Shown: piece after piece, positions 1-5,518 of the stretch
Position numbering within the stretch: the first letter of the stretch is position 1
How the letters are laid out: the number at the start of each line of letters is the position of its first letter
Source of the DNA: Oscillospiraceae bacterium
GTDB taxonomy: Bacteria; Bacillota; Clostridia; Oscillospirales; Oscillospiraceae
Assembly (NCBI GenBank): GCA_017936205.1
Contig: JAGBGB010000351.1
Span: 1 to 5,518 of the forward strand
DNA: 5,518 nt
Reading direction: 5' to 3'
The notes under the pieces: generated by a model
What the model was told of the DNA's origin: nothing
The model's database searches: none
What the model saw: only the letters and a program-made list of their open reading frames with translations
Made by a program: the position numbers and the translations under genes

Positions 1-1
1 A

Positions 2-28
2 CGCGCAATGCGCGCCCCTACGAAGGGG
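2..28. repeat. Pair of small GC-rich palindromes, probable edge of a dispersed intergenic repeat
   Basis: Two inverted repeats lie back to back at the left edge. The first is CGCGC-AAT-GCGCG (2-14), a 5-bp stem with a 3-nt loop. The second is CCCCT-ACGA-AGGGG (15-28), a 5-bp stem with a 4-nt loop. Together they read on the minus strand as a TAGGGGCGCGC-type unit. From general knowledge, short palindromic units beginning with a GTAGGGGC-like core are scattered between genes in many gut Clostridia. Membership of such a family is inferred from resemblance only, because just one copy is visible and the window edge cuts the context. Confidence 0.4.
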
Positions 29-72
29 TAAATCAAACTGTGCGGAAAATCGGAATTTGACCGGGAGAGCAA

Positions 73-108
73 TAGGGCAGTCTTACCGGAGAGGGTAAGA
101 CTGCCCTA
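73..108 (-). terminator. Strong hairpin downstream of pepF, probable transcription terminator with a weak U-tract
   Basis: Positions 74-87 (AGGGCAGTCTTACC) and 94-107 are perfect reverse complements. A further T-A pair (73/108) makes a 15-bp stem closing a 6-nt loop (GGAGAG on the plus strand). It begins 25 bases beyond the pepF stop codon, the usual place for a transcript end. In the minus direction the stem is followed by TTGCTCTCCC, which is only weakly U-rich. In the plus direction the following bases are not U-rich either. It could therefore be an atypical intrinsic terminator, a 3'-end stabilising hairpin, or a bidirectional terminator shared with an unseen gene to the left. The hairpin is directly seen and the terminator role is inferred. 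Confidence 0.55.
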
Positions 109-132
109 AGGGATTGTTATCAATAAAAATAA

Positions 133-1893
133 TCAGACTTCTACCAGACGGAGGAATTCCTCTACACGATCCTTGAAGATCTCTAAGCTGCTACGCCAGA
201 AGTTGATGTCTCCCAGATCAATGTCCGCCATCTTTGCCACATCCTCAACGGTGCTGACTGTGGTAGCGTGGAGGAGTGCACGGTACTTGGGCAGGAAAGC
301 TTCGCCCTCACGGAGGTACTGAGCGTACAGTCCTGCTGCGAAGAGACCGCCGAAGGCATAGGGGAAGTTATAGAAGGACAGACCGCTGGAGTAGTAGTGA
401 CCCTTGCAGACCCACATATAGGGATGGAGGGTTTCAGGATCAATGCCGTCTCCGTAGCCCCGTACCTGAGCCTCGTGCATGAGCTTACATAGCTCGTCGG
501 AGAAGAGGAAGCCTTCCCGACCCTTTTCAAACACAGCGGTTTCGAACCAGTAGCGGGACATAATGTCGCACATGATCTGCGTAGTGTCCTGTAGCTGGCT
601 TTCCAGCAGACCCATTTTGACCTTGGGATCGTCGGTCTCGGACAGGGCAGCGTTCATGATCACGGTTTCATTGAAGGTAGAGGCAGTTTCTGCAACGGGC
701 ATGGAGTAGTTCAGATTCAGGGGAGCATGGGTCTCGATCTGCAAGCCATGGTAGGCGTGTCCCAGCTCGTGTGCCAAAGTGACGATATCCCCGAAGGAGC
801 CGTCAAAATTGGTCAGCACACGGCTCTGCTTGATGCAGGCAAGATTCTGGCAGAAAGCGCCGCCGACCTTACCGGCATGGGGATAGAAGTCGATCCATGC
901 CTCGTCGAAGGCTCTGCGGATCATGTCTGCCATATCGGGAGCAAAGCCCTCAAAATGGGAAATCAGGTAATCCTTGGCTTCCTCTACAGTGTAGGTGGCA
1001 GTGTTCTCACCCATGGGAGCGAAGAGATCCCACCACTTCAGACCGCCTTCGTAGCCCAGCGCCTTGGCCTTTGCCTTCAGGTACTTCCAGAAAACAGGCA
1101 GATATTCCTCGATGGCAGCGATCATGGCATCCAGAGTACGCTTTTCCATACGGCTGTGGCGGAGGGTCATTTCCAGAGGGGAGCCGCCCTTACGCAGGTC
1201 GCATTCGGTATTGACCTGCATTTTCAGATTGTTCAGAGCGAAGCAGACGCCGTCCTTGATCTTGTCATAGCAGGCGATCTCTGCATCATAGGCATCCTTA
1301 CGAACCTGAGGATCCTTGTCATAGGCAAGGTTCCGTACGGTGCTCAGGTTTACATCCTCTCCACGGTAGCTTGCTGTGACGGTGGAGGTCAGATACTCCT
1401 GCAGATTTGACCAGCCTGTGCCGCCGGACAGATCCATCTTTGCCAGAACCTCTTCTACCTTGTCATCCAGAGTGTACTTGGCATCCTCCTTCCGCATTCT
1501 CAGGTCAAAGGCATATTGCCCCAAGAAGGGATCGGAGGCGGTGATGGTATCAAGATCCTCTAACTTGCCCACATAGCTCTGCAGGCTTGCCTGTGCTGCG
1601 GAGCAATCGCTGAAAAGCTGCTGCAGCTTGGAAAGGGCACTGACAGCCTCAACATCCTGTGTGTTGGTGGAGCTGCGGAGGCTGGCATAGCATGCCATAC
1701 GGTCTCCCAGCACGCTGATCTTCTCTTCTAAAGTCAGAGCCTTGACCAAGTAGGCGGCAGGCTCCATGGTGCCCTGCAGAGCAGGCAGCTCACGGATCTC
1801 CTCCACTGTGGCACGAAGGGTCTCTAAATCCTCGGCATAATGAGGATCGTCGAAGCCGGTATAAAGGGGAGTCAGATCCCATTCTTTATTCAT
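133..1893 (-). CDS. pepF: Oligoendopeptidase F (M3 family zinc oligopeptidase)
   Basis: This gene encodes a cytosolic zinc metallopeptidase that cleaves short oligopeptides, typically those imported by peptide transporters or left over from protein turnover. Residues are numbered from the chosen start. The active site is HELGHAYH at 375-382: His375 and His379 bind zinc and Glu376 is the catalytic base. Glu402 in the following VAETAS segment is the expected third zinc ligand. A C-terminal block near 498-516 (GHYY, then YNFPYAFG) matches the His/Tyr-rich substrate-binding segment of M3 enzymes. The N-terminal third is helical and fits the PepF N-domain. The 586-residue length is normal for the family. 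Two in-frame ATGs are possible. I chose the inner one (1893) because AAGGAG (1903-1908) lies 9 nt upstream of it but directly abuts the outer ATG at 1902. There is no signal peptide. The gene has its own promoter and follows the lipoprotein genes on the same strand. Family assignment is very secure; the exact subclade (PepF proper or a related M3 clade) is less so. Confidence 0.96.
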   Translation of the reverse strand: MNKEWDLTPLYTGFDDPHYAEDLETLRATVEEIRELPALQGTMEPAAYLVKALTLEEKISVLGDRMACYASLRSSTNTQDVEAVSALSKLQQLFSDCSAAQASLQSYVGKLEDLDTITASDPFLGQYAFDLRMRKEDAKYTLDDKVEEVLAKMDLSGGTGWSNLQEYLTSTVTASYRGEDVNLSTVRNLAYDKDPQVRKDAYDAEIACYDKIKDGVCFALNNLKMQVNTECDLRKGGSPLEMTLRHSRMEKRTLDAMIAAIEEYLPVFWKYLKAKAKALGYEGGLKWWDLFAPMGENTATYTVEEAKDYLISHFEGFAPDMADMIRRAFDEAWIDFYPHAGKVGGAFCQNLACIKQSRVLTNFDGSFGDIVTLAHELGHAYHGLQIETHAPLNLNYSMPVAETASTFNETVIMNAALSETDDPKVKMGLLESQLQDTTQIMCDIMSRYWFETAVFEKGREGFLFSDELCKLMHEAQVRGYGDGIDPETLHPYMWVCKGHYYSSGLSFYNFPYAFGGLFAAGLYAQYLREGEAFLPKYRALLHATTVSTVEDVAKMADIDLGDINFWRSSLEIFKDRVEEFLRLVEV

Positions 1894-1902
1894 ATATTCC
1901 AT

Positions 1903-1908
1903 CTCCTT
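1903..1908 (-). promoter_or_regulatory. Ribosome binding site that decides the pepF start
   Basis: The minus strand reads AAGGAG here. It ends directly against an in-frame ATG (1900-1902), leaving no spacer, but lies 9 nt before the second in-frame ATG (1891-1893). A 9-nt gap suits initiation and zero does not. The second ATG also gives an N-terminus starting MNKEWDL, which looks like other PepF proteins. The preferred start is therefore 1893. Confidence 0.8.
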
Positions 1909-1926
1909 GTGTGTAGTGATAGGTTC

Positions 1927-1955
1927 AATGTATCATGTTTCTTTCGGTGTGTCAA
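1927..1955 (-). promoter_or_regulatory. Sigma-A type promoter for pepF with extended -10
   Basis: On the minus strand a perfect -35 box TTGACA (1955-1950) is followed by exactly 17 bp and then a -10 box TACATT (1932-1927, four of six matches to TATAAT). The -10 box is preceded by TGA, giving the TGn extended -10 motif. Transcription would start near 1920, leaving a leader of roughly 27 nt that contains the ribosome binding site. The -35 box begins only 6 bp after the stop codon of the upstream lipoprotein gene. The short leader leaves no room for a riboswitch, and I see no operator palindrome. Confidence 0.8.
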
Positions 1956-1961
1956 GAGCTT

Positions 1962-3500
1962 TTAGTCTTCCATAGCGGCAGCAAAGGGATAGCAGAATAC
2001 AAGCTCCCCATTCTGAGTATACAGCTTGGTGCAGAATTCGTTGCTTAGGCTGAGATAGTCTCCCTCATAGATCCTGCCAATATGGAAATCTGCCATAGGA
2101 CTCAGACCTAAGAGCTTGCCCTCGGGACCGAAAAGCTCTGTACCCTCTTCTCCGGGAAGTGCCACAAAGGGAAGGGACCGTTCTCCCGGCTGCTCCGAGA
2201 TCAGCTCAGGTCGATGTTCCTTGCTTACAGACAGAAGCTCCAAATCCGGAGAAACCAGGTAGTGGGTAGCGGATAGATCCTTACGATCGTAATAGGACAG
2301 TCCCATATTGAAACCTGTATGGATCCAAGGGGAAGAGGGAGACAATATGGTATCCTCTGTTAAAGGAGGAAGGGTAAGCTTTTTCTGTAGCTCGACATGG
2401 TAGAGATAGGGGGCAGAGGGATCTTCCTCGGAAAGGTATACCATGTACTCCGGGAACCATGTTTTGTCCGTGGTTTCGTAGAGGAGTGTTCCATCAAAGC
2501 TGTAATAGCGATCAGGCGCTTGAAGACTTGATAGGAAAATGCCGTGTTCTGTTATCTTTAGCGATGGAAGGTGCTGATAATTCGGAAGACTTATTAGCGT
2601 TTGTCCTTCCTGATCCAGAATCTCTGTGCGGTCTGGGGTTTGCACCACAGTATAACCGGAATTGTAGTACATATCACACTCTTCAAATTGCCGTTCCATT
2701 AGCCTACCTGTGGGATCTATATAAGTCCACTTTTCATTGGACAGTCTTACTGCTGCCCAACCGGAGGAAAAACCGTAGGCTTCCATGTAAGGACCGAAGG
2801 CAAGATCTCCTTCCCGATCCATAAAGTAATAGGCGAAGCCCTCCTCTTCCTGAAGGCGCAGGAGGAACAGACCGTTGCTGTGATACTGTGCATTCTGAAT
2901 TCTGTGGGAGAAGGGGAGATCTGCAGTAGAAAACAGGAGCCTCATACTATGGTCATATAGTTCATACACCGGATTGGCACGATCTAAGCTCTGTGTGACA
3001 ATGCAATCCGGGTAGCCATAGATATAGGAATAATCGAAACCGCTGACAAAGGAGCCGTCTGCAGAGGCAATGGCGCGGTGGGAGGAGTAGGCAAAGAGAT
3101 CTCCGGAATAGGGTTTGTCTTTGGTCAGAACCCAGAAGGGGAGACAGGCTCCATTCTCTCCCCCTGTTAACAGTGCAACATCACTGTAAACAGGGTCTAC
3201 AATGATCCTGCCTGTAGCATCGGTAAAACCATAAAACTCTGACTGATGCATGGTATATCCTTCCTCCGAGACATAGGTCTTCCTTGCTCCGATAAAGGGG
3301 TACAGAGTTCCGTAATTCTCTGAGGGGATGAGCTCAGTCAATGGCTCCGGGGATAGGCGGGTGTATAGGGCTGTGTATGCCTCCTTCTGTTCGTAGAACG
3401 AGAAATTCGTTTTTACAGGTAGGTTCAGAGGCTCCTTGGAGCTGCAACCCACGAGGGAGAGCACAAAGGCAAGGAGAAGGAATAGGGAACCTCGTTTCAT
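1962..3500 (-). CDS. WG-repeat-like surface lipoprotein, paralog of the preceding gene
   Basis: This gene encodes a predicted membrane-anchored extracellular lipoprotein of 512 residues with unknown biochemical function. From the chosen start there is a basic MKRG N-terminus, a hydrophobic stretch (about 5-15) and a lipobox LVGC with the lipidated cysteine at 19. The mature part is rich in aromatic residues and built from short strand-turn units with D-x-x-G turns: TDATG near 93, MDREG near 227, IDPTG near 261, LDQEG near 295 and TQNG near 495. The segment SSGWAAVRLSNEKWTYIDPT (245-264) is closest to a WG repeat (Pfam WG_beta_rep type), although the W is followed by T instead of G. It aligns with the 551-residue neighbour over most of its length (YTRL near 46, DPVYS near 102, LPF near 195, YYFMD near 224, and the tail). 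A first ATG at 3509 is rejected because it overlaps the ribosome binding site and would put MWP before the signal peptide. The gene starts 37 nt after its neighbour's stop, so co-transcription is likely. Confidence 0.85.
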   Translation of the reverse strand: MKRGSLFLLLAFVLSLVGCSSKEPLNLPVKTNFSFYEQKEAYTALYTRLSPEPLTELIPSENYGTLYPFIGARKTYVSEEGYTMHQSEFYGFTDATGRIIVDPVYSDVALLTGGENGACLPFWVLTKDKPYSGDLFAYSSHRAIASADGSFVSGFDYSYIYGYPDCIVTQSLDRANPVYELYDHSMRLLFSTADLPFSHRIQNAQYHSNGLFLLRLQEEEGFAYYFMDREGDLAFGPYMEAYGFSSGWAAVRLSNEKWTYIDPTGRLMERQFEECDMYYNSGYTVVQTPDRTEILDQEGQTLISLPNYQHLPSLKITEHGIFLSSLQAPDRYYSFDGTLLYETTDKTWFPEYMVYLSEEDPSAPYLYHVELQKKLTLPPLTEDTILSPSSPWIHTGFNMGLSYYDRKDLSATHYLVSPDLELLSVSKEHRPELISEQPGERSLPFVALPGEEGTELFGPEGKLLGLSPMADFHIGRIYEGDYLSLSNEFCTKLYTQNGELVFCYPFAAAMED

Positions 3501-3508
3501 GGGCCACA

Positions 3509-3514
3509 TCCTTT
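3509..3514 (-). promoter_or_regulatory. Ribosome binding site that decides the start of the 512-residue lipoprotein
   Basis: The minus strand reads AAAGGA, whose last base is also the A of an in-frame ATG (3507-3509). That outer ATG cannot use this site well. The inner ATG at 3498-3500 lies 8 nt downstream and begins the standard MKR signal-peptide N-terminus. The spacing equals the 8 nt seen at the neighbouring paralog. Confidence 0.75.
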
Positions 3515-3537
3515 CTGCTTCAAGCTATTGTATGGGA

Positions 3538-5193
3538 TCAATCATCCATAGGGTTAATGGGATATGCAAGGATCAATTCTCCGTTGGGATGGTAGAGGTA
3601 GGTATACTCTGCTGTGGTAAGGGAAACCACTTGGTCGGGGAGAATGTCAGCCATATGGCAATCTCTTACCCCATAACTTCCTACGGCTGTGTGGGCATCG
3701 GTATAGACAGTGACCTTGTCCGTGTCCAAAATCGCTATGGCACTGCGGTAGGGCAGCCCGACCTCGCAATAGGAGACTCTTAAATAGAGTGATTCAGAGA
3801 GGGGGAGCCGGTTCAGCTCCTTGTCCAAATACTTGGAGCCGTAGTCAACCGGGTAGTTGCAGTCATATATGTAGTCACTGATGCAGATTATGGGATCCTC
3901 GGGATCTCCCAGCAGGGCACAATGGCTATCTTCGGGGAGACTTACCGTTTTTCCCGTTGGGATGTTTTCCACAACCGGAGGTTCACTTGATCTATTGTAG
4001 ACTATCTCAGCGGACAGATAGTTCCAACCACTCCGGCGCCATAGCTCCTTTCCGTCACTGCTGTAACAGGAGCAGACATCTCCATCCTCAAATATTAGGA
4101 TGGATCCATCCCCTTGTTCGATAGAATAGCCGGGTAAGGTAGTAAGGAGCTCTAAATCGGAGCTTAGCAATTCATAAATATAATCGGTTTCGGTCTCTCG
4201 ACATACAATGATGTTTCCGGTGGAAAGCCTGTGGGTGCTTTCATACTTCGGGGTGATTACAGAACCATTTTGGTCAACAAAAACATAGCCGTCCTCAAGC
4301 TTGACTGCAGCCTTGCCGTCGCAGAACATATGTGCTTGCTCATAGGGCCCTAAGACAAGATTCCCAAAGTCATCCATGAAGTAGTAGCTGAATTCTCGGG
4401 TATAGTAGCCCTCGGGAGCATAGATTCGCTCCTCGAAAACAATGGTATATAGCCCCTCAGCGTAGGTGTAATCATAAGAATATCCTCCAAGCCGGTCTGC
4501 GAAGGGAAGGTTCCGAGAGGATAGGAGCAGCTTGAGATCTGTATTGTAGACATCGAAGGAAAGTCTGTCCTCTGACTCATTGTGGTAGAATGCGAAGATC
4601 CGACCCTCGTAGGCAGTAATGTTGCTGTAAATACAATCAGATACAAAAGTTCCGTCTGTGGAGGCAAGGGCATAGCAGTCATAGGCTTCCCTATCTTCCG
4701 TACTTGGGAAGCCCTTATTCAGCAGCCAGTAGGGCAGCCGCTTCCCACTGACCTGATCCATAAGGAGAGATACGGAGCTATAGACCGGGTCTGCCAGAAT
4801 ACAGCCTGTTTCATCTACAATGCCATACCTGAACTGATCCTCGGCATAGTATCGACCACCCCCGGGATGTACCAAGTGTTTCCCGGGAAAGGGATAGATC
4901 CGAGTAGGCGTATCCAAAGGCTGCAGGTCTTCTAAAGGATCATCGGTCAGACGGGTGTACTTTGCTTGAACAGGTGCTTGCTCTGTGTATTGGGAAAAAT
5001 CTGCGTTGACCTCGAAGTGCACTGCCTGCGTTTCTGTAGGTGCGGTGGTCGTCTCCGTAGTTGGCTCTGTAGTTGGCTCCGTTGTGGATTCCGTGGTCGA
5101 AGAATCTGTAGGAGCTGTTGTTTCTGCCGGGGCAGGGGCCTTGCAGGCAGTCAGAAGAGCGAGCAGAAGGAACAGAAGAAATAAACGCTTCAT
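3538..5193 (-). CDS. WG-repeat-like surface lipoprotein with Thr/Glu/Pro-rich linker
   Basis: This gene encodes a predicted extracellular lipoprotein of 551 residues with unknown biochemical function. Residues 1-16 form a signal peptide (MKR, then a Leu/Phe-rich core) ending in the lipobox LTAC with Cys17 as lipidation site. Residues 18-56 are a disordered linker rich in Thr, Pro, Glu and Ser, including four [S/P]TTE units. The folded part (about 60-551) carries D-x-x-G strand-turn units: VDETG near 126, MDDFG near 273, VDQNG near 306, SSDG near 378 and HPNG near 535. Residues 290-318 (DGKAAVKLEDGYVFVDQNG onward) match the WG-repeat pattern in spacing but lack the WG dyad itself. It is clearly paralogous to the 512-residue lipoprotein. 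It also shares a YTDA motif and the YP-x-MDD tail with the truncated upstream gene. The start is supported by AAAGGAG 8 nt upstream and by the signal peptide. Gaps to both neighbours are 37 nt, suggesting an operon. It has 13 cysteines, many for a secreted protein, and none is obviously conserved in the paralog. Confidence 0.87.
   Translation of the reverse strand: MKRLFLLFLLLALLTACKAPAPAETTAPTDSSTTESTTEPTTEPTTETTTAPTETQAVHFEVNADFSQYTEQAPVQAKYTRLTDDPLEDLQPLDTPTRIYPFPGKHLVHPGGGRYYAEDQFRYGIVDETGCILADPVYSSVSLLMDQVSGKRLPYWLLNKGFPSTEDREAYDCYALASTDGTFVSDCIYSNITAYEGRIFAFYHNESEDRLSFDVYNTDLKLLLSSRNLPFADRLGGYSYDYTYAEGLYTIVFEERIYAPEGYYTREFSYYFMDDFGNLVLGPYEQAHMFCDGKAAVKLEDGYVFVDQNGSVITPKYESTHRLSTGNIIVCRETETDYIYELLSSDLELLTTLPGYSIEQGDGSILIFEDGDVCSCYSSDGKELWRRSGWNYLSAEIVYNRSSEPPVVENIPTGKTVSLPEDSHCALLGDPEDPIICISDYIYDCNYPVDYGSKYLDKELNRLPLSESLYLRVSYCEVGLPYRSAIAILDTDKVTVYTDAHTAVGSYGVRDCHMADILPDQVVSLTTAEYTYLYHPNGELILAYPINPMDD
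5053..5100 (-). repeat. Four tandem 12-bp units coding for [S/P]TTE in the lipoprotein linker
   Basis: The plus strand shows four consecutive 12-mers: CTCCGTAGTTGG, CTCTGTAGTTGG, CTCCGTTGTGGA and TTCCGTGGTCGA. The first two differ at one position and the others are more diverged. On the coding strand they encode PTTE, PTTE, STTE and STTE (residues 32-47). Because the unit is a multiple of three, copy-number change by slippage would lengthen or shorten the linker without breaking the frame. Further TT-rich codons flank the array, suggesting older decayed units. Confidence 0.85.
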
Positions 5194-5201
5194 GGCATAA
5201 G

Positions 5202-5208
5202 CTCCTTT
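5202..5208 (-). promoter_or_regulatory. Ribosome binding site of the 551-residue lipoprotein gene
   Basis: The minus strand reads AAAGGAG, 8 nt before the ATG at 5193. It supports that start and sits inside the 37-nt gap after the upstream gene. I see no promoter or terminator in this gap. Confidence 0.75.
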
Positions 5209-5230
5209 GCGTGATATTTTTGGCTATGGC

Positions 5231-5518
5231 TCAGTCATCCATGCTGTTTAAGAAGGGGTAGTACATAAGTAGCGTTCCGGCTCGGTCATACATTCGGGTG
5301 CCGAAGGAGTCGGTGAAAATTCCAAGACCGTTGGAATACACACAGGACTCCCGATAGTCTATCAAGGGATAGGAAGCCAAAATCTTGTTTGCATCAGTAT
5401 AGATGAGGAGCCTCCCGTTTTGAATATCGCAGGTGATTTCGGTATCATCTACAGTGAAATAACGAGGTTCCGGCGATGAATATAAACCGTCAGCGGTGGG
5501 CATGGGTTCAAACTCTGC
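5231..5518 (-). CDS. C-terminal fragment of a third WG-repeat-like lipoprotein paralog, cut by the window edge
   Basis: Only the last 95 residues are visible, and the frame stays open to the right edge. The ATG at 5503 is internal and not the start, since five more sense codons (A-E-F-E-P) precede it before the sequence ends. The fragment contains a QNGRLLIYTDA segment, which parallels DTDKVTVYTDA in the 551-residue neighbour, and ends DRAGTLLMYYPFLNSMDD. That tail matches the C-termini of both complete lipoproteins (NGELILAYPINPMDD and NGELVFCYPFAAAMED). By analogy the missing part should hold a lipoprotein signal and the rest of the beta-rich body, but this cannot be seen here. The gene ends 37 nt before the next start, consistent with one operon whose promoter lies outside the window. 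Confidence 0.8.
   Translation of the reverse strand, partial: AEFEPMPTADGLYSSPEPRYFTVDDTEITCDIQNGRLLIYTDANKILASYPLIDYRESCVYSNGLGIFTDSFGTRMYDRAGTLLMYYPFLNSMDD

Noticed and set aside
183..530. Minus-strand open frame inside pepF in another frame
   Set aside because: It overlaps the C-terminal part of an intact, well-recognised gene, and its Ser/Thr/Arg-rich translation looks like an out-of-frame shadow.
727..1410. Long open frame on the plus strand, antisense to pepF (227 codons)
   Set aside because: It lies wholly opposite the conserved catalytic half of pepF. A purine run sits only about 1 nt from its ATG, the translation resembles no family I know, and such antisense frames are common opposite biased codons.
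3510..3560. Possible promoter between the two complete lipoprotein genes (TACAAT on the minus strand)
   Set aside because: The only -35-like box (TTAACC) is poor and sits about 19 bp away, inside the coding end of the upstream gene. The short gap fits an operon better.
4582..5200. Plus-strand open frames opposite the N-terminal part of the 551-residue lipoprotein, including a Val/Ser/Gly repeat frame
   Set aside because: The repetitive composition is explained by the 12-bp repeats of the real linker read on the other strand. No convincing ribosome binding site or family resemblance was seen.
5231..5503. A complete small gene starting at the ATG at 5503
   Set aside because: The frame remains open to the window edge, no ribosome binding site is visible before that ATG, and the sequence matches the C-terminus of the longer paralogs.
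1962..5518. CRISPR array, tRNA, rRNA, insertion sequence or known defence or toxin system
   Set aside because: I saw no regularly spaced direct repeats, tRNA-like cloverleaf, transposase motif or nuclease or toxin signature. The only tandem repeat is the coding 12-bp array.

Overview
The window carries four protein-coding genes, all on the minus strand, tightly packed, with about 130 bases of non-coding DNA at the left edge. Balanced base composition, AAGGAG-type ribosome binding sites, a sigma-A-type promoter, Gram-positive-style lipoprotein signals and a PepF-type oligopeptidase together suggest a member of the Clostridia, probably an anaerobic gut Oscillospiraceae relative. No rRNA or other strong taxonomic marker is present, so this placement is inference.

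Read in the direction of transcription (right to left), the window opens with the 3' end of a gene (5231-5518) whose start lies beyond the right edge. Two complete genes follow, for lipoproteins of 551 and 512 residues (3538-5193 and 1962-3500). All three products end in the same kind of tail (a G-x-L strand, then YP, then M-D/E-D). The two complete ones align over most of their length and look like divergent members of the WG-repeat type of beta-rich surface protein. They form a tandem array of paralogs, most likely one operon: the two gene-to-gene gaps are both 37 nt and each holds only a ribosome binding site. I cannot assign a biochemical function to the family.

The last gene (133-1893) encodes a cytosolic zinc oligopeptidase of the M3/PepF family with all its catalytic residues. 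It has its own near-consensus promoter (1927-1955) immediately after the last lipoprotein gene, with no terminator between, so it may also receive read-through. Its relation to the lipoproteins is probably only positional. Downstream is a 15-bp perfect hairpin (73-108), a likely transcript end although its U-tract is poor. At the extreme left edge lie two small GC-rich palindromes (2-28) that look like the edge of a dispersed intergenic repeat.

The main point of interest is the lipoprotein array: at least three diverged copies, a conserved C-terminal signature, a repeat-built linker in only one copy, and loss of most of the canonical WG dyads. For the oligopeptidase and the 512-residue lipoprotein, ribosome-binding-site spacing favours an internal ATG over the first in-frame ATG.
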